DNA of 64,000 nt from Actinomadura rudentiformis. GTDB lineage: Bacteria; Actinomycetota; Actinomycetes; Streptosporangiales; Streptosporangiaceae. Below the pieces are notes generated by a model. The model was not told the DNA's origin. It did not search any database and worked only from the letters and a program-made list of their open reading frames with translations. The translations under genes were made by a program, and so were the position numbers. Every line of letters begins with the position of its first letter. Within the stretch, counting starts at the first letter, position 1. Below, piece after piece: positions 49,820 to 58,636 of this stretch. The stretch lies in the NCBI RefSeq assembly GCF_008923185.1, contig NZ_WBMT01000004.1:372001-436000 (forward strand). Direction: 5' to 3'.

Positions 49820-51292
49820 TTACCGTCCCGTTGTTTCTGCTGATGCGGTGTTGCGGATGGCGGCGCCTGTCGGCTGCGGCGGTGTGGGCATGGCAGCCGG
49901 TCGTTTGGCTGGGATGCCGAGTGCCACGAGCATGCCGATGAACGCGAGTGCCGACACTGCGCCCATCGCCGCTGCGAAGCCCTCACTGAACTCCTCGGGT
50001 GACGCGTAGCCACCCACGCTCGCGAAGACGGCGACCGCGACGGCGACGCCGAACACCCCGCCGAAGATTCGCAGCATCATGAACGCGCCGGATGCCTGGC
50101 CGATCTCCTGCGGCTGCACCGCCCCGACGACCGACTTCTGGGCCGCGGGCATGGCCATGGTGAGTCCGATCCCGCCGATGATCAGCGCGGGCAGCAGTTC
50201 GAGATAGCCGGTGTCGGTGTCGGCGACCATGGCGAGCCAGCCCGTTCCGATCGTCTGCAGCAGCAGGCCGCCGACCACGAACACCCGCTCGCCATACCGG
50301 TCGGCCAGCGCGCCGGCGATCGGTGCGCACACCATCAGCGTCGCGGTCCACGGCATCAGCCGCAGGCCGGCACCGAGCGGCCCCTCACCGTGCACGGTCT
50401 GGAAGTACTGCGCGAGGAAGAACAACGTCCCGTACAGCGAAGCGAACACGGTGAAGTTCGCCGGGTTGGCCGTGGCGAAGGCCCTCACCCGGAAGAACCG
50501 CATCGGCAACATCGGCGCCTTCGTACGTTGCTCCCAGAGCACGAACGCGACCACCAGCGCGACGCCGAGCACCAGTGCGCCCAGCACTTCGGCGCTGCTC
50601 CAGCCCGCTGCGTTCCCGCGGACCAGACCCCAGACGATGCCGAACGCGCCCAGGGTCACGAGCACGACCCCTCCCAGGTCGAACCGGTTGTTCGGGCCGA
50701 CGCTCTCGTCCACGCGCCGCGCCGTGAGCATGATCACGATCAGACCGAGCGGCAGGTTCAGCCAGAAGATCCACTGCCAGGCCAGCCCCTCGGCGATGAC
50801 GCCGCCGACGAACGGGCCGCCGAACGTCGCCAGACCGGTGATGCCGAGGTACAGCCCCATCGCCTTGCCCCGCTGCCGCGGCGGGAACATCGCACTGATC
50901 AAGGTGAGCGACAGCGGCAGCACCATCGCGGCACCGACACCCTGCAGCGCCCGGGACGCGATCAGCGATCCGATGTTCGGGGACAACGCGCAGGCGACCG
51001 ACGCGACGGTGAAGACCGCCAGACCGCCGACGAACATCCGGCGGCGCCCGAACCGATCGCCCAGTGCCGCTCCGGTCAGCAGCAGCACCGCGAACGTCAG
51101 GTTGTACGCGTTGACCGTCCACTCAAGTGCTTCGAGCGAGGCCGTCAGATCCTGCCGGATCGTGCTCAGCGCCGTGGTCACGACCAGGCTGTCCAGGGCC
51201 ATCATGAACGACGCCAAGGAAGCAAGGGCCAACACCCATGCCTGTTTGGGCGTCATCCGCCCCTTCTCATTACTCATTACGTCGGCGTTCAA
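49820..51292 (-). CDS. MFS exporter, DHA2 family (14 helices)
   Basis: About 490 residues. The start is uncertain: TTG at 51292 has AAAGGATG upstream, while the ATG at 51277 lacks a ribosome site. Motifs LALASLASFMMALDSLVVTTALSTI and LEWTVNAYNLTFAVLLLTGAALGDRFGRRRMF are the motif D1 and motif A of drug:H+ antiporters; the PGF-type region LFWLNLPLG and 14 hydrophobic segments fit EmrB/QacA. Divergent from the His-rich secreted protein gene. Confidence 0.9.
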   Translation of the reverse strand: MNADVMSNEKGRMTPKQAWVLALASLASFMMALDSLVVTTALSTIRQDLTASLEALEWTVNAYNLTFAVLLLTGAALGDRFGRRRMFVGGLAVFTVASVACALSPNIGSLIASRALQGVGAAMVLPLSLTLISAMFPPRQRGKAMGLYLGITGLATFGGPFVGGVIAEGLAWQWIFWLNLPLGLIVIMLTARRVDESVGPNNRFDLGGVVLVTLGAFGIVWGLVRGNAAGWSSAEVLGALVLGVALVVAFVLWEQRTKAPMLPMRFFRVRAFATANPANFTVFASLYGTLFFLAQYFQTVHGEGPLGAGLRLMPWTATLMVCAPIAGALADRYGERVFVVGGLLLQTIGTGWLAMVADTDTGYLELLPALIIGGIGLTMAMPAAQKSVVGAVQPQEIGQASGAFMMLRIFGGVFGVAVAVAVFASVGGYASPEEFSEGFAAAMGAVSALAFIGMLVALGIPAKRPAAMPTPPQPTGAAIRNTASAETTGR

Positions 51293-51575
51293 CCGTTCAT
51301 CCTTTCCGGTGGTCTCTCTCACATGGATGGACACCACCGGTCCGGGAAACTGGTCGCTGCCGGCGCCGCCAAGCCGCTGCGCGCCAAGATGCGCGCCACG
51401 CTGCGGCCCCACACGGCCCTCACGCTGGGGTGCCACGCTCCGGTGCCACGCTCCGGCCTTCTTCCCTGGACCAGGATTCGGTGTGGATTGGGTTGGGGCG
51501 GTGATTCGCCCGGGGCGGTGCTGCCAAGGTGCCGGTGAGGATCGCTGGAGTTGACCTGTCGAAGAGAGGAAGCAA
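51293..51575. other. Divergent intergenic region with tandem repeat
   Basis: About 280 bases; 13-bp direct repeat TGCCACGCTCCGG in two adjacent copies at 51431-51456. No gene or clear promoter. Upstream of the His-rich gene is AGAGAGGAAG. Confidence 0.5.
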
Positions 51576-52169
51576 ATGGACGGTTCCCTTCGCGTGGCGG
51601 GCCTGCTCCTGGCCACCGCCGTGGCCACCACGGCACTACCAGCGGCACTACCAGGCGTCGCTGTCGCGGCCGCCGTTCCCACCGCACACGTCAGCACGCC
51701 CGCCAGCACGCCCGCCCCCGGCCATGCCGCCGGTCACACCCCCGGCCATGCCAGCACGCACGCCACCGGCCAAGCCGTCGGCCATGCCGCCGCTCACACC
51801 ACCGCTCACACCACTGGCCATGCCACCGGTCATGACGCCGGTCACGCCGGGGGCAATGCCGTCGGCCAGGCCGGGTCCGACCGGCCACTGGCCCGCCTGC
51901 TCGCCAGGTTCACCCGCCTCGATCCGCTGCAGAGGCTCGGGATCCTGAAGAAGATGAACGCCAAGTACCCCGGCATCGGCGCCGTCCTCGACAAGCTTCA
52001 GTCGATCTCCGTGACGGGCCTGCTGGGCCAGTCCATCCCGGAGTCGCCCGAAAACAAATCGGTCACCACCCTGCTGAACGACCCCGGCTACAAGGACACT
52101 GCGGACGACTTCAGGGCGCAGCCCAATCACGAAGCGGCGCTATCGGTCCTGAAAGAGTCGATGGACTAG
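51576..52169 (+). CDS. Secreted histidine-rich repeat protein
   Basis: 197 residues with AGAGAGGAAG before the ATG. Signal peptide MDGSLRVAGLLLATAVATTALPAAL, cleavage near AVAAA. Then a 50-residue stretch of G-H-A/T repeats (PGHAAGHTPGHASTHATGQ and on), twelve or so histidines, able to bind metals. The C-terminal 95 residues (LARLLARFTRLDPLQRLGILKKMNAKYPGIGAVLDKLQ) are helical and unlike anything I know. A role in metal storage, sequestration or surface interaction is inferred only from composition. Confidence 0.75.
   Translation: MDGSLRVAGLLLATAVATTALPAALPGVAVAAAVPTAHVSTPASTPAPGHAAGHTPGHASTHATGQAVGHAAAHTTAHTTGHATGHDAGHAGGNAVGQAGSDRPLARLLARFTRLDPLQRLGILKKMNAKYPGIGAVLDKLQSISVTGLLGQSIPESPENKSVTTLLNDPGYKDTADDFRAQPNHEAALSVLKESMD
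51714..51860 (+). repeat. G-H-x repeat tract in the secreted protein
   Basis: Repeats based on GGCCATGCC/GGTCACACC encoding GHA and GHT at 6- to 12-bp spacing, alternating with Ala/Thr. Gives the protein its His-rich segment. Confidence 0.8.
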
Positions 52170-52248
52170 GGCGCGTATCGACACGCCCTGACGGGGCACG
52201 CGCCACGGCCTCACCGACCGGGATCAGTGAGCCCCATGCACTGCCAGG

Positions 52249-53271
52249 TCACCGGGTGGTGGATTCCCGGATCACCAGCTCGGGCTGGAAGAGGATCTCC
52301 TGGTGGGCGTGGTCGGCGGGGTTGTCGCACTCCTCGAGGAGGAGTTCGGCGGCGATCCGTCCGAGCTGGTAGGTCGGCTGGCGGATCGAGGTGAGCTGAA
52401 CGGCCGAAGCCGTCGTGAACTCGATGTCGTCATAGCCCATCAGCAGGACCCGTTCGGGCACGCGGACGCCCTGTTGCAGGAGGGCCCGCAGGACTCCCAT
52501 GGCGAGCAGGTCGTTGGCGCAGAAGATCGCGTCGGGGAGTTCGGCGAGCAGGTGTTCGGCGGCCTCCTGGCCCGAACGGGGGGTCAGGTCGGACGCCTCG
52601 ACCTCGCGCAGCGCCGCGCCGGGGACCTGCCTGACCGCCTTGAGCGCGCCCGCACGGCGGTCGGCGCACTGGCGGATCGTCAGCGGCCCGGACACGTACG
52701 CGATGTCGCGTGCCCCTTGCTCCAGCAGGTGGGCGACGGCCGTGTGGCCGCCGGCGATGTCGTCGACGCTGACCGAGCACTGCTGCGCGCGGGTGGCGGC
52801 GTGGTCGAGCATGACGGTCCCGATGCCGCGTTCGTGCAGCAGTTTGAGCCGGTCACGGCCGTCCTGCACCGGGGTCACCAGGACGCCCCGGACGCCCTGT
52901 TCGGCGAGCATCCGCACGTTCCTGTCCTCGCGTTCGACCGAGGTCGCGGAGCTGCAGACGATCACCGCGTAGCCGCGTTCGCTCATCAGGTCCTCCACGC
53001 CCGCGGCCAGCGAGGTGAAGAACGGGTTGGCCAGGTCGTGGACCATCAGGCCGACGAGCTTGCCCTGACCCGCTCTGAGGCTGGAGGCCGATCCGTTGCG
53101 GACGAAGCCGAGCTCGCTGATGACCTGCATGACGCGCGCACGGGTGCCGGCCGCGACGCGTTCGGGCCGGTTCAGAACGTTGGAGACCGTTCCGGGTGAG
53201 ACCCCCGCGGCGAGCGCGACCTCCTTGATGCCGATCGTCCCGTCGCGTTGGCCGGGATCACTGCTCGCCAT
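52249..53271 (-). CDS. LacI-family repressor of the rhamnose operon
   Basis: 340 residues from the ATG at 53271 (GCGAGGG upstream). HTH IGIKEVALAAGVSPGTVSNVLNRPERVA, hinge, then the periplasmic-binding-like domain (LVGLMVHDLANPFFTSLAAGVE, FCANDLLAMGVLRAL, TSIRQPTYQLGRIAAELLLE). Divergent from the rhamnose transport and catabolic operon, so it presumably represses it and is released by L-rhamnose or a catabolite. Two TAAAACG-containing sites lie between them. Confidence 0.92.
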   Translation of the reverse strand: MASSDPGQRDGTIGIKEVALAAGVSPGTVSNVLNRPERVAAGTRARVMQVISELGFVRNGSASSLRAGQGKLVGLMVHDLANPFFTSLAAGVEDLMSERGYAVIVCSSATSVEREDRNVRMLAEQGVRGVLVTPVQDGRDRLKLLHERGIGTVMLDHAATRAQQCSVSVDDIAGGHTAVAHLLEQGARDIAYVSGPLTIRQCADRRAGALKAVRQVPGAALREVEASDLTPRSGQEAAEHLLAELPDAIFCANDLLAMGVLRALLQQGVRVPERVLLMGYDDIEFTTASAVQLTSIRQPTYQLGRIAAELLLEECDNPADHAHQEILFQPELVIRESTTR

Positions 53272-53331
53272 GGGCCCTCGCTGGCTGTACGTGGGTGAAC
53301 GGGTGAAGCATGCCACACGCCCGGCAGGTAA

Positions 53332-53435
53332 GTAAAACGTGTCAATCCGTTATGTCTCTTTGACTTCCAGGTCTTGACGGGTGTCTGAGCTCACATCTAC
53401 TGTCCACACCACATTCAGAGTTAAAACGATTTTTA
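53332..53435. promoter_or_regulatory. Candidate LacI operators in the rhamnose divergent region
   Basis: TAAAACGTGTCA (53333-53344) and TTAAAACGATTTTTA (53421-53435), the second a near-palindrome around CG as is usual for LacI-family operators. Both share TAAAACG, roughly 90 bp apart. Suggests looped repression. Seen: the sequence; inferred: the binding. Confidence 0.5.
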
Positions 53436-53471
53436 CCCAGGGGACCCACAGATGAGACCAGGAGGCCGCAG

Positions 53472-54995
53472 GTGAGCGAGCCGCAGGTGAGCGATCCGAC
53501 GCCCGTGCTGGCGCTTGCCGACGTGAGCAAGTCGTTCGGCGCGGTCCAGGCTCTGCGCGGGGTCCGCCTGAGCCTGTTCGCGGGCGAGATCCACGCACTG
53601 GCCGGGGAGAACGGGGCGGGCAAGTCCACGCTGGTGAAGACCTTCGCCGGCGTGCACCGCCCCGACGACGGCCAGGTCCTGCTGAACGGCGAGCCGGTGG
53701 TCTTCCACAGCCCGGCCGACGCCCAGCATGCCGGGGTCGCGGTGATCTACCAGGAGCCCACGCTGTTCCCCGACCTCACGGTCGCGGAGAACATCTTCAT
53801 GGGCCGCCAGCCGCGCGGCGCGTTCGGCCGGCTCGACCGGGGCGCGATGAACGCCGCCGCCGAGGAGCTCTTCGCCCGGCTCGGTGTGGTGCTCGATCCC
53901 GCAGGCCCCGCGCGCGGCCTGTCGATCGCCGACCAGCAGGTCGTCGAGATCGCCAAGGCGATCTCCCGCGACGCCAAGATCCTGATCATGGACGAGCCGA
54001 CGGCGGCGCTGACGGGCCGCGAGGTCGAGCGCCTGTTCGCCGTGGCCCGCACGCTGGCGTCCCATGGTTGTGCGCTGCTGTTCATCTCGCACCGGCTGGA
54101 GGAGATCTTCTCGCTCTGCCAGCGCGTGACGATCCTGCGGGACGGCGCCTGGATCGCCACCGAGAGCGTCTCCGACCTCACCGAGGACGACCTCGTCCAG
54201 CGCATGGTCGGCCGCGAGCTGACCGAGCTCTACCCGAAGGTGGCGGTCGATCCGGGCGAGGTCGCTTTGGAGGTGTCCCGGCTGACCCGCGAGGGCGTCT
54301 TCACCGACGTCTCGTTCAACGTGCGGCGCGGCGAGATCGTCGCGCTCGCCGGGCTGGTCGGCGCGGGCCGTTCCGAGGTCGCCCGGGCGATCTTCGGCGT
54401 CGACCGGTGGGACGCCGGGTCGGTGGCGGTCGAGGGCAAGCCGCTGCGCGCGGGCTCGCCGACCACCGCGATGGCCGCCGGGGTCGCGCTGGTGCCCGAA
54501 GACCGGCGCCAGCAGGGCCTGGTGATGGAGCTGTCGATCGAGCGGAACATGGCGGTCACCGGGATGAAGCGGCTGCGGCGCGGCCCGATCATCCGCGGCT
54601 CGGCCGAACGCGCCCTCGCCTCCGACTGGGCCACGCGCCTCCAGCTCAAGTACTCCCGCCTGTCGGACGCCGTGGGCGTCCTGTCCGGCGGCAACCAGCA
54701 GAAGGTCGTCCTCGGCAAGTGGCTGTCGACTGACCCGAAGGTTCTGATCATCGACGAACCGACCCGGGGCATCGACGTCGGGACCAAGGCGGAGGTTCAC
54801 CGCCTGCTGTCCAACCTGGCCGCCGAGGGCCTGGCCGTTCTGATGATCTCGTCCGACCTGCCCGAGGTGCTCGGCATGGCCGACCGGATCCTCGTCATGC
54901 ACGAGGGACGGCTGACCGCCGAGATCGCCCGGGCCGACGCCACCGAGGAGAAGGTCATGGCCGCCGCCACCGGACGCGGGGAGGCCGCCGCGTGA
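53472..54995 (+). CDS. Rhamnose ABC transporter, ATP-binding protein (double cassette)
   Basis: 507 residues, two cassettes in one chain as in sugar importers of the RbsA/XylG/RhaT type. First Walker [10 protein letters not shown] (about 45-53) and Walker [12 protein letters not shown]; the second half has a degenerate Walker A (LVGAGRSE), signature LSGGNQQKV and Walker [16 protein letters not shown] start with AGGAGG six bases upstream; a GTG at 53487 is also possible. Energises the permeases encoded next, which it overlaps by GTGA. Confidence 0.93.
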   Translation: MSEPQVSDPTPVLALADVSKSFGAVQALRGVRLSLFAGEIHALAGENGAGKSTLVKTFAGVHRPDDGQVLLNGEPVVFHSPADAQHAGVAVIYQEPTLFPDLTVAENIFMGRQPRGAFGRLDRGAMNAAAEELFARLGVVLDPAGPARGLSIADQQVVEIAKAISRDAKILIMDEPTAALTGREVERLFAVARTLASHGCALLFISHRLEEIFSLCQRVTILRDGAWIATESVSDLTEDDLVQRMVGRELTELYPKVAVDPGEVALEVSRLTREGVFTDVSFNVRRGEIVALAGLVGAGRSEVARAIFGVDRWDAGSVAVEGKPLRAGSPTTAMAAGVALVPEDRRQQGLVMELSIERNMAVTGMKRLRRGPIIRGSAERALASDWATRLQLKYSRLSDAVGVLSGGNQQKVVLGKWLSTDPKVLIIDEPTRGIDVGTKAEVHRLLSNLAAEGLAVLMISSDLPEVLGMADRILVMHEGRLTAEIARADATEEKVMAAATGRGEAAA

Positions 54996-56146
54996 ACGGC
55001 ACGAGCGCGAAGGACACCAGCGCGAACGGCGCCGACGCGAACGGCAAGAGCGGGGACGGTAACGGCAAGGGCGGGAACGGCGCGAGCGCGAGCGGCACGC
55101 GAGTGAACGGCACGCGCATGAACGGCACCCTGGAACGCCTGGGCCGGATCCGGGAGCTCGGCATCGTCGGCGCGACGGTCCTGCTGTTCGTCGTCACCGG
55201 CCTGGCCAACTCCGGGTTCCTCTCGATCGACAGCTTCCGCGACATCCTGCTCAACGCCTCGATCATCGGACTGCTGGCCATCGGCCAGGCCATGGTGATC
55301 ATCACCCGGAACGTGGACCTGTCGGTCAGCTCGACCACCGGCCTGTCCGCGTTCCTGGCGGGTGTGCTGCTGGCCGACCACAAGGGCCTGCCGGTGATCG
55401 TGGTGGCCCTCGCGTGCATCGCGATGGGGGCGGCATGGGGGCTCCTCAACGGTGCCCTGGTCGCCTACTTCCGGATCCCGGCGCTGGTGGCGACGCTCGG
55501 CACGCTGTACGTGATCCGCGGCGTCGACTACTGGTTCGCGGGCGGCCGCCAGGTCAACGCGGCCGACATGCCGTCGGGCTTCCTGTCCCTCGGCACCGCG
55601 AAGATCGTCGGGGTGCCGGTGCTGCCGCTGATCACCCTGGCGGTGCTGGCCGCCGTCGGCTGGGGGCTCGCGAACCTCCGGTCGGGCCGCGAGCTGTACG
55701 CGATCGGCTCGAACCCGGACGCGGCGATCCTCGCCGGCGTGCCCGTCACCCGGCGCCTGCTGACGGTGTTCGTGCTGAACGGAGCGATCGCGGGCCTCGC
55801 CGGCGTGCTGTGGGCGGCCCGGTTCGGCACGCTCGACGCCACCGTGGCCACCGGCAAGGAGCTCGACGTGGTCGCCGCAGCCGTCGTCGGCGGCGTGGCG
55901 ATCTCCGGCGGCGTCGGCAGCGCCTGGGGCGCGGCGCTCGGCGCACTGCTGCTGACCTCGATCAGCAGCGCCCTGGCCGTGCTGAAGGTCGACTCGCTCG
56001 CCCAGTACGCCATCAACGGCGCGCTACTGCTCGCCGCGATCGTCCTGGACCGGCTGCTCGCACTGCGGCTCGCCGCCCGGTTGCGCAAGAAGAGCCGCGA
56101 ACGGTCCGTCGAGACCACCCCATTGGCCGCGGAGGCAACCCGATGA
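54992..56146 (+). CDS. Rhamnose ABC transporter permease 1
   Basis: 384 residues starting at a GTG that overlaps the ATPase stop. The first 45 residues are a low-complexity Asn/Gly/Lys/Ser tail ([19 protein letters not shown]...) not seen in the family; the internal ATG at 55118 (MNGTLERLG) may be the ancestral start. From there about ten helices of a branched-sugar permease ([59 protein letters not shown]). The 3' end is duplicated into a 14-codon ORF before the next permease. Confidence 0.9.
   Translation: MNGTSAKDTSANGADANGKSGDGNGKGGNGASASGTRVNGTRMNGTLERLGRIRELGIVGATVLLFVVTGLANSGFLSIDSFRDILLNASIIGLLAIGQAMVIITRNVDLSVSSTTGLSAFLAGVLLADHKGLPVIVVALACIAMGAAWGLLNGALVAYFRIPALVATLGTLYVIRGVDYWFAGGRQVNAADMPSGFLSLGTAKIVGVPVLPLITLAVLAAVGWGLANLRSGRELYAIGSNPDAAILAGVPVTRRLLTVFVLNGAIAGLAGVLWAARFGTLDATVATGKELDVVAAAVVGGVAISGGVGSAWGAALGALLLTSISSALAVLKVDSLAQYAINGALLLAAIVLDRLLALRLAARLRKKSRERSVETTPLAAEATR
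55010..55120 (+). repeat. Low-complexity coding tract at the permease 1 N-terminus
   Basis: Repeats of GCGAACGGC/GGTAACGGC-like 6- to 12-bp units encoding [20 protein letters not shown]. Precedes the first transmembrane helix; probable slippage product. Confidence 0.75.
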
Positions 56147-56187
56147 ACATCGAGACCACCCCGAAGGTCGCGGAGGTGACCCGATGA
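56143..56187 (+). CDS. 14-residue ORF made by duplication of the permease 1 tail
   Basis: [14 protein letters not shown], flanked by ATGA overlaps on both sides (ATG inside permease 1 stop, TGA over permease 2 start). It mirrors the last residues of permease 1 ([11 protein letters not shown]), because a roughly 40-bp segment around the stop/start junction is duplicated (56109-56146 and 56150-56187). It has its own GGAGG-like site in the upstream copy. May serve only to couple translation. Confidence 0.6.
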   Translation: MNIETTPKVAEVTR

Positions 56188-57179
56188 GCGACGTGAAGAA
56201 CAGGCTGATGTCGTGGGAGAGCGCGCTGCTGGTGCTGCTGATCGGCTCCTGGTCGGTCGCCTCCCTCACCGTGGAGGGCTTCTCCGGCACGTCGAACATG
56301 TCGTTCCTCCTGCTGGACGTCTCGGAGATCGCGCTCATGGCGATCCCGCTGACCCTCGTCGTCATCACCGGTGAGATCGACCTGTCGGTCGCCTCGACGC
56401 TCGGCCTGACCAGCGCGATCATCGGCACGCTCTGGGACGCGGGACTCACCATCGAGTCGATCTTCGTGATCGCGCTCCTCGTCGGCGCCGTCTGCGGCCT
56501 GGTCAACGGGCTGCTGGTGACCCGGCTCGGGCTCCCCTCGCTGGCCGTCACGATCGGCACCCTCGCCCTGTACCGAGGGCTGGCGTACGTGGTGCTCGGG
56601 GACAAGGCCGTGGCCGACTTCCCGCAGGTCTACACCGGCTGGGCGACCGGCTCCATCGGCCCGATCCCGAAGCCGATCCTGCTGGTCGCGGTCCTCGCCG
56701 TGATCGCCGGAGTGATCCTGCACGCCACCCCGCTCGGCCGGTCGGTCTTCGCGCTCGGCTACAACCAGGAGGCAGCCTACTTCGCCGGGATCCGGGTGAA
56801 GCGGATCAAGCTCTGGTTGTTCGTCGCGTCCGGCGTGTTCGCCTCCCTGGCCGGGATCGTCTACACCCTGCGCTACTCCAGCGCCCGCGCCGACAACGGC
56901 ACCGGCCTGGAACTGGCCGTGGTCGCGGCCGTGCTGCTCGGCGGGGTGTCGTTCTTCGGCGGCCGCGGCACGCTCCCGGGCGTCCTCACCGGCGTCCTGG
57001 TCTTCGGCGTGCTGCGCAACGCGCTCATCCTCGCCGACGTGTCCAACGAGGTCCTCAACTTCGTGACCGGCCTGCTGCTCATCTCCTCGGTACTCGCTCC
57101 CAACCTCGCCACGCTCGTCCGGAATCGCAGGTCCCGGACGGTCACACCACCACCACTCATGGAAGGAACGTCCGTCTAA
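56184..57179 (+). CDS. Rhamnose ABC transporter permease 2
   Basis: 331 residues, about nine helices of a branched-chain sugar permease. Conserved stretches: GEIDLSVASTLGLTSAIIGTLWDAG, LPSLAVTIGTLALYRGLAYVVLGD, GYNQEAAYFAGIRVKRIKLWLF, ELAVVAAVLLGGVSFFGGRGTLPGVLTGVL. Pairs with permease 1. Its stop overlaps the start of the binding-protein gene (TAATG). Confidence 0.93.
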   Translation: MSDVKNRLMSWESALLVLLIGSWSVASLTVEGFSGTSNMSFLLLDVSEIALMAIPLTLVVITGEIDLSVASTLGLTSAIIGTLWDAGLTIESIFVIALLVGAVCGLVNGLLVTRLGLPSLAVTIGTLALYRGLAYVVLGDKAVADFPQVYTGWATGSIGPIPKPILLVAVLAVIAGVILHATPLGRSVFALGYNQEAAYFAGIRVKRIKLWLFVASGVFASLAGIVYTLRYSSARADNGTGLELAVVAAVLLGGVSFFGGRGTLPGVLTGVLVFGVLRNALILADVSNEVLNFVTGLLLISSVLAPNLATLVRNRRSRTVTPPPLMEGTSV

Positions 57180-58240
57180 TGTCCCTCTTGCCAAAGCTCA
57201 CGGCACTGGCCGTGGCGAGCGTGCTGCTCACCGCCTGTGGCGGAACCACGAAGGACGACGCGAAGACCGAGGCCCCGGCGGCGGGCGGCGGCGCCAGCGC
57301 CAACCCCAACGCGCCGCTCAAGTCCGGGCTGAAGATCGCCTTCCTGCCCAAGCAGATCAACAACCCGTACTTCACGATCGCGAACAAGGGCGGCGCCGAC
57401 GCCGTCAAGGCGTTCAAGGGTGAGAGCAAGGAGGTCGGCCCGTCCGACGCCAGCGCCTCCAGCCAGGTGTCGTACATCAACACGCTGACCCAGCAGAAGC
57501 AGGACGTCATCGTCATCTCCGCCAACGACTCCAACGCGGTCGTCCCGGCGCTCAAGAACGCCCGTAACGCGGGCATCAAGGTCGTCACCTACGACTCCGA
57601 CGCCGCCGTCGCGGGCCGTGACGTCTTCATCAACCAGGCCAGCGCCGAGGACATCGGCCGCACCGAGGTCCAGCTGCTCGCCAAGCAGATCGGCAACAAG
57701 GGCAAGATCGCGGTTCTGTCGGCGACGCCGAACGCCACGAACCAGAACACCTGGATCGAGTTCATGAAGGACGAGCTCAAGAAGCCCGAGTACAAGGACA
57801 TGGAGCTCGTCAAGGTCGCCTACGGCAACGACGACGACCAGAAGTCGTTCACCGAGACCCAGGGCCTGCTCAAGTCCTACCCGGACCTCAAGGGCATCAT
57901 CTCGCCGACCACCGTCGGCATCGCCGCAGCGGCCCGGTACCTGTCCGGCTCGCCGCACAAGGGCAAGGTCGCGCTGACCGGCCTCGGCACGCCCAACCAG
58001 ATGCGCAAGTTCGTCAAGGACGGCACGGTCAAGGAGTTCGAGCTCTGGAACCCCGCCGACCTCGGCTACCTGGCCGCCTACGCGGGCGGCGCGCTGGCCT
58101 CCGGGCAGATCACCGGCAAGGAGGGCGAGACGTTCGAGGCCGGCAAGCTCGGCAAGAAGACCGTCGGCAAGGACGGGGTCGTCATCCTCGGCCCGCCCAC
58201 CGTCTTCAACACCGGGAACATCGACCAGTTCGACTTCTAG
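57179..58240 (+). CDS. rhaS: Rhamnose-binding lipoprotein
   Basis: 353 residues with lipobox LLTAC at residues 16-20 (MSLLPKLTALAVASVLLTAC). Family-4-type periplasmic sugar-binding protein: KIAFLPKQINNPYFTIANKGGADAVKA, SDASASSQVSYINTLTQQKQDVIVISANDSNAV, VVTYDSDAAVAGRDVFINQASAEDIGR, and so on, close to rhamnose-binding RhaS of rhizobia. Delivers L-rhamnose to the two permeases. Name follows the rhizobial transporter set; assignment rests on context and family. Confidence 0.88.
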   Translation: MSLLPKLTALAVASVLLTACGGTTKDDAKTEAPAAGGGASANPNAPLKSGLKIAFLPKQINNPYFTIANKGGADAVKAFKGESKEVGPSDASASSQVSYINTLTQQKQDVIVISANDSNAVVPALKNARNAGIKVVTYDSDAAVAGRDVFINQASAEDIGRTEVQLLAKQIGNKGKIAVLSATPNATNQNTWIEFMKDELKKPEYKDMELVKVAYGNDDDQKSFTETQGLLKSYPDLKGIISPTTVGIAAAARYLSGSPHKGKVALTGLGTPNQMRKFVKDGTVKEFELWNPADLGYLAAYAGGALASGQITGKEGETFEAGKLGKKTVGKDGVVILGPPTVFNTGNIDQFDF

Positions 58241-58289
58241 GCCCGCACTGGACACCTGACGTCGAAGACACCTGACACTGAAGGCTCCC

Positions 58290-58610
58290 ATGCGACGGGT
58301 TTGTTTTCTCCTGAAGGTCCGCCAAGACCGGCTTGAGGAATACCGAAGGGCTCACGAGCGCGTCTGGCCCGAGATGCTGGACGCGCTCCGTGAGACCGGC
58401 TGGCGGAACTACTCCCTCTTCCTGCGCGACGACGGCCTGCTCGTCGGTTATCTGGAGACCGACGACTTCGACGCCGCGCTCGCCGGGATGGCCGCCACCG
58501 ACGTCAATGCCCGCTGGCAGCACGAGATGGCTCCCTATTTCGAGGACCTGGAAGGCGCCGCCCCCGACACCGGGATGGTGCCGCTCACCGAGGTCTTCCA
58601 CCTTGACTAG
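58290..58610 (+). CDS. rhaM: L-rhamnose mutarotase
   Basis: 106 residues. The family pattern is clear: FLLKVRQDRLEEYRRAHERVWPEMLDALRETGWRNYSLFLRDDGLLVGYLETDDFDAA, then the WQHEMAPYF motif and final TEVFHLD. Interconverts alpha and beta L-rhamnopyranose so the isomerase gets the right anomer. Follows rhaS by about 50 bases; same operon. Confidence 0.95.
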   Translation: MRRVCFLLKVRQDRLEEYRRAHERVWPEMLDALRETGWRNYSLFLRDDGLLVGYLETDDFDAALAGMAATDVNARWQHEMAPYFEDLEGAAPDTGMVPLTEVFHLD

Positions 58611-58636
58611 AAGCGCTGATTCGGGGATGAGAGACG

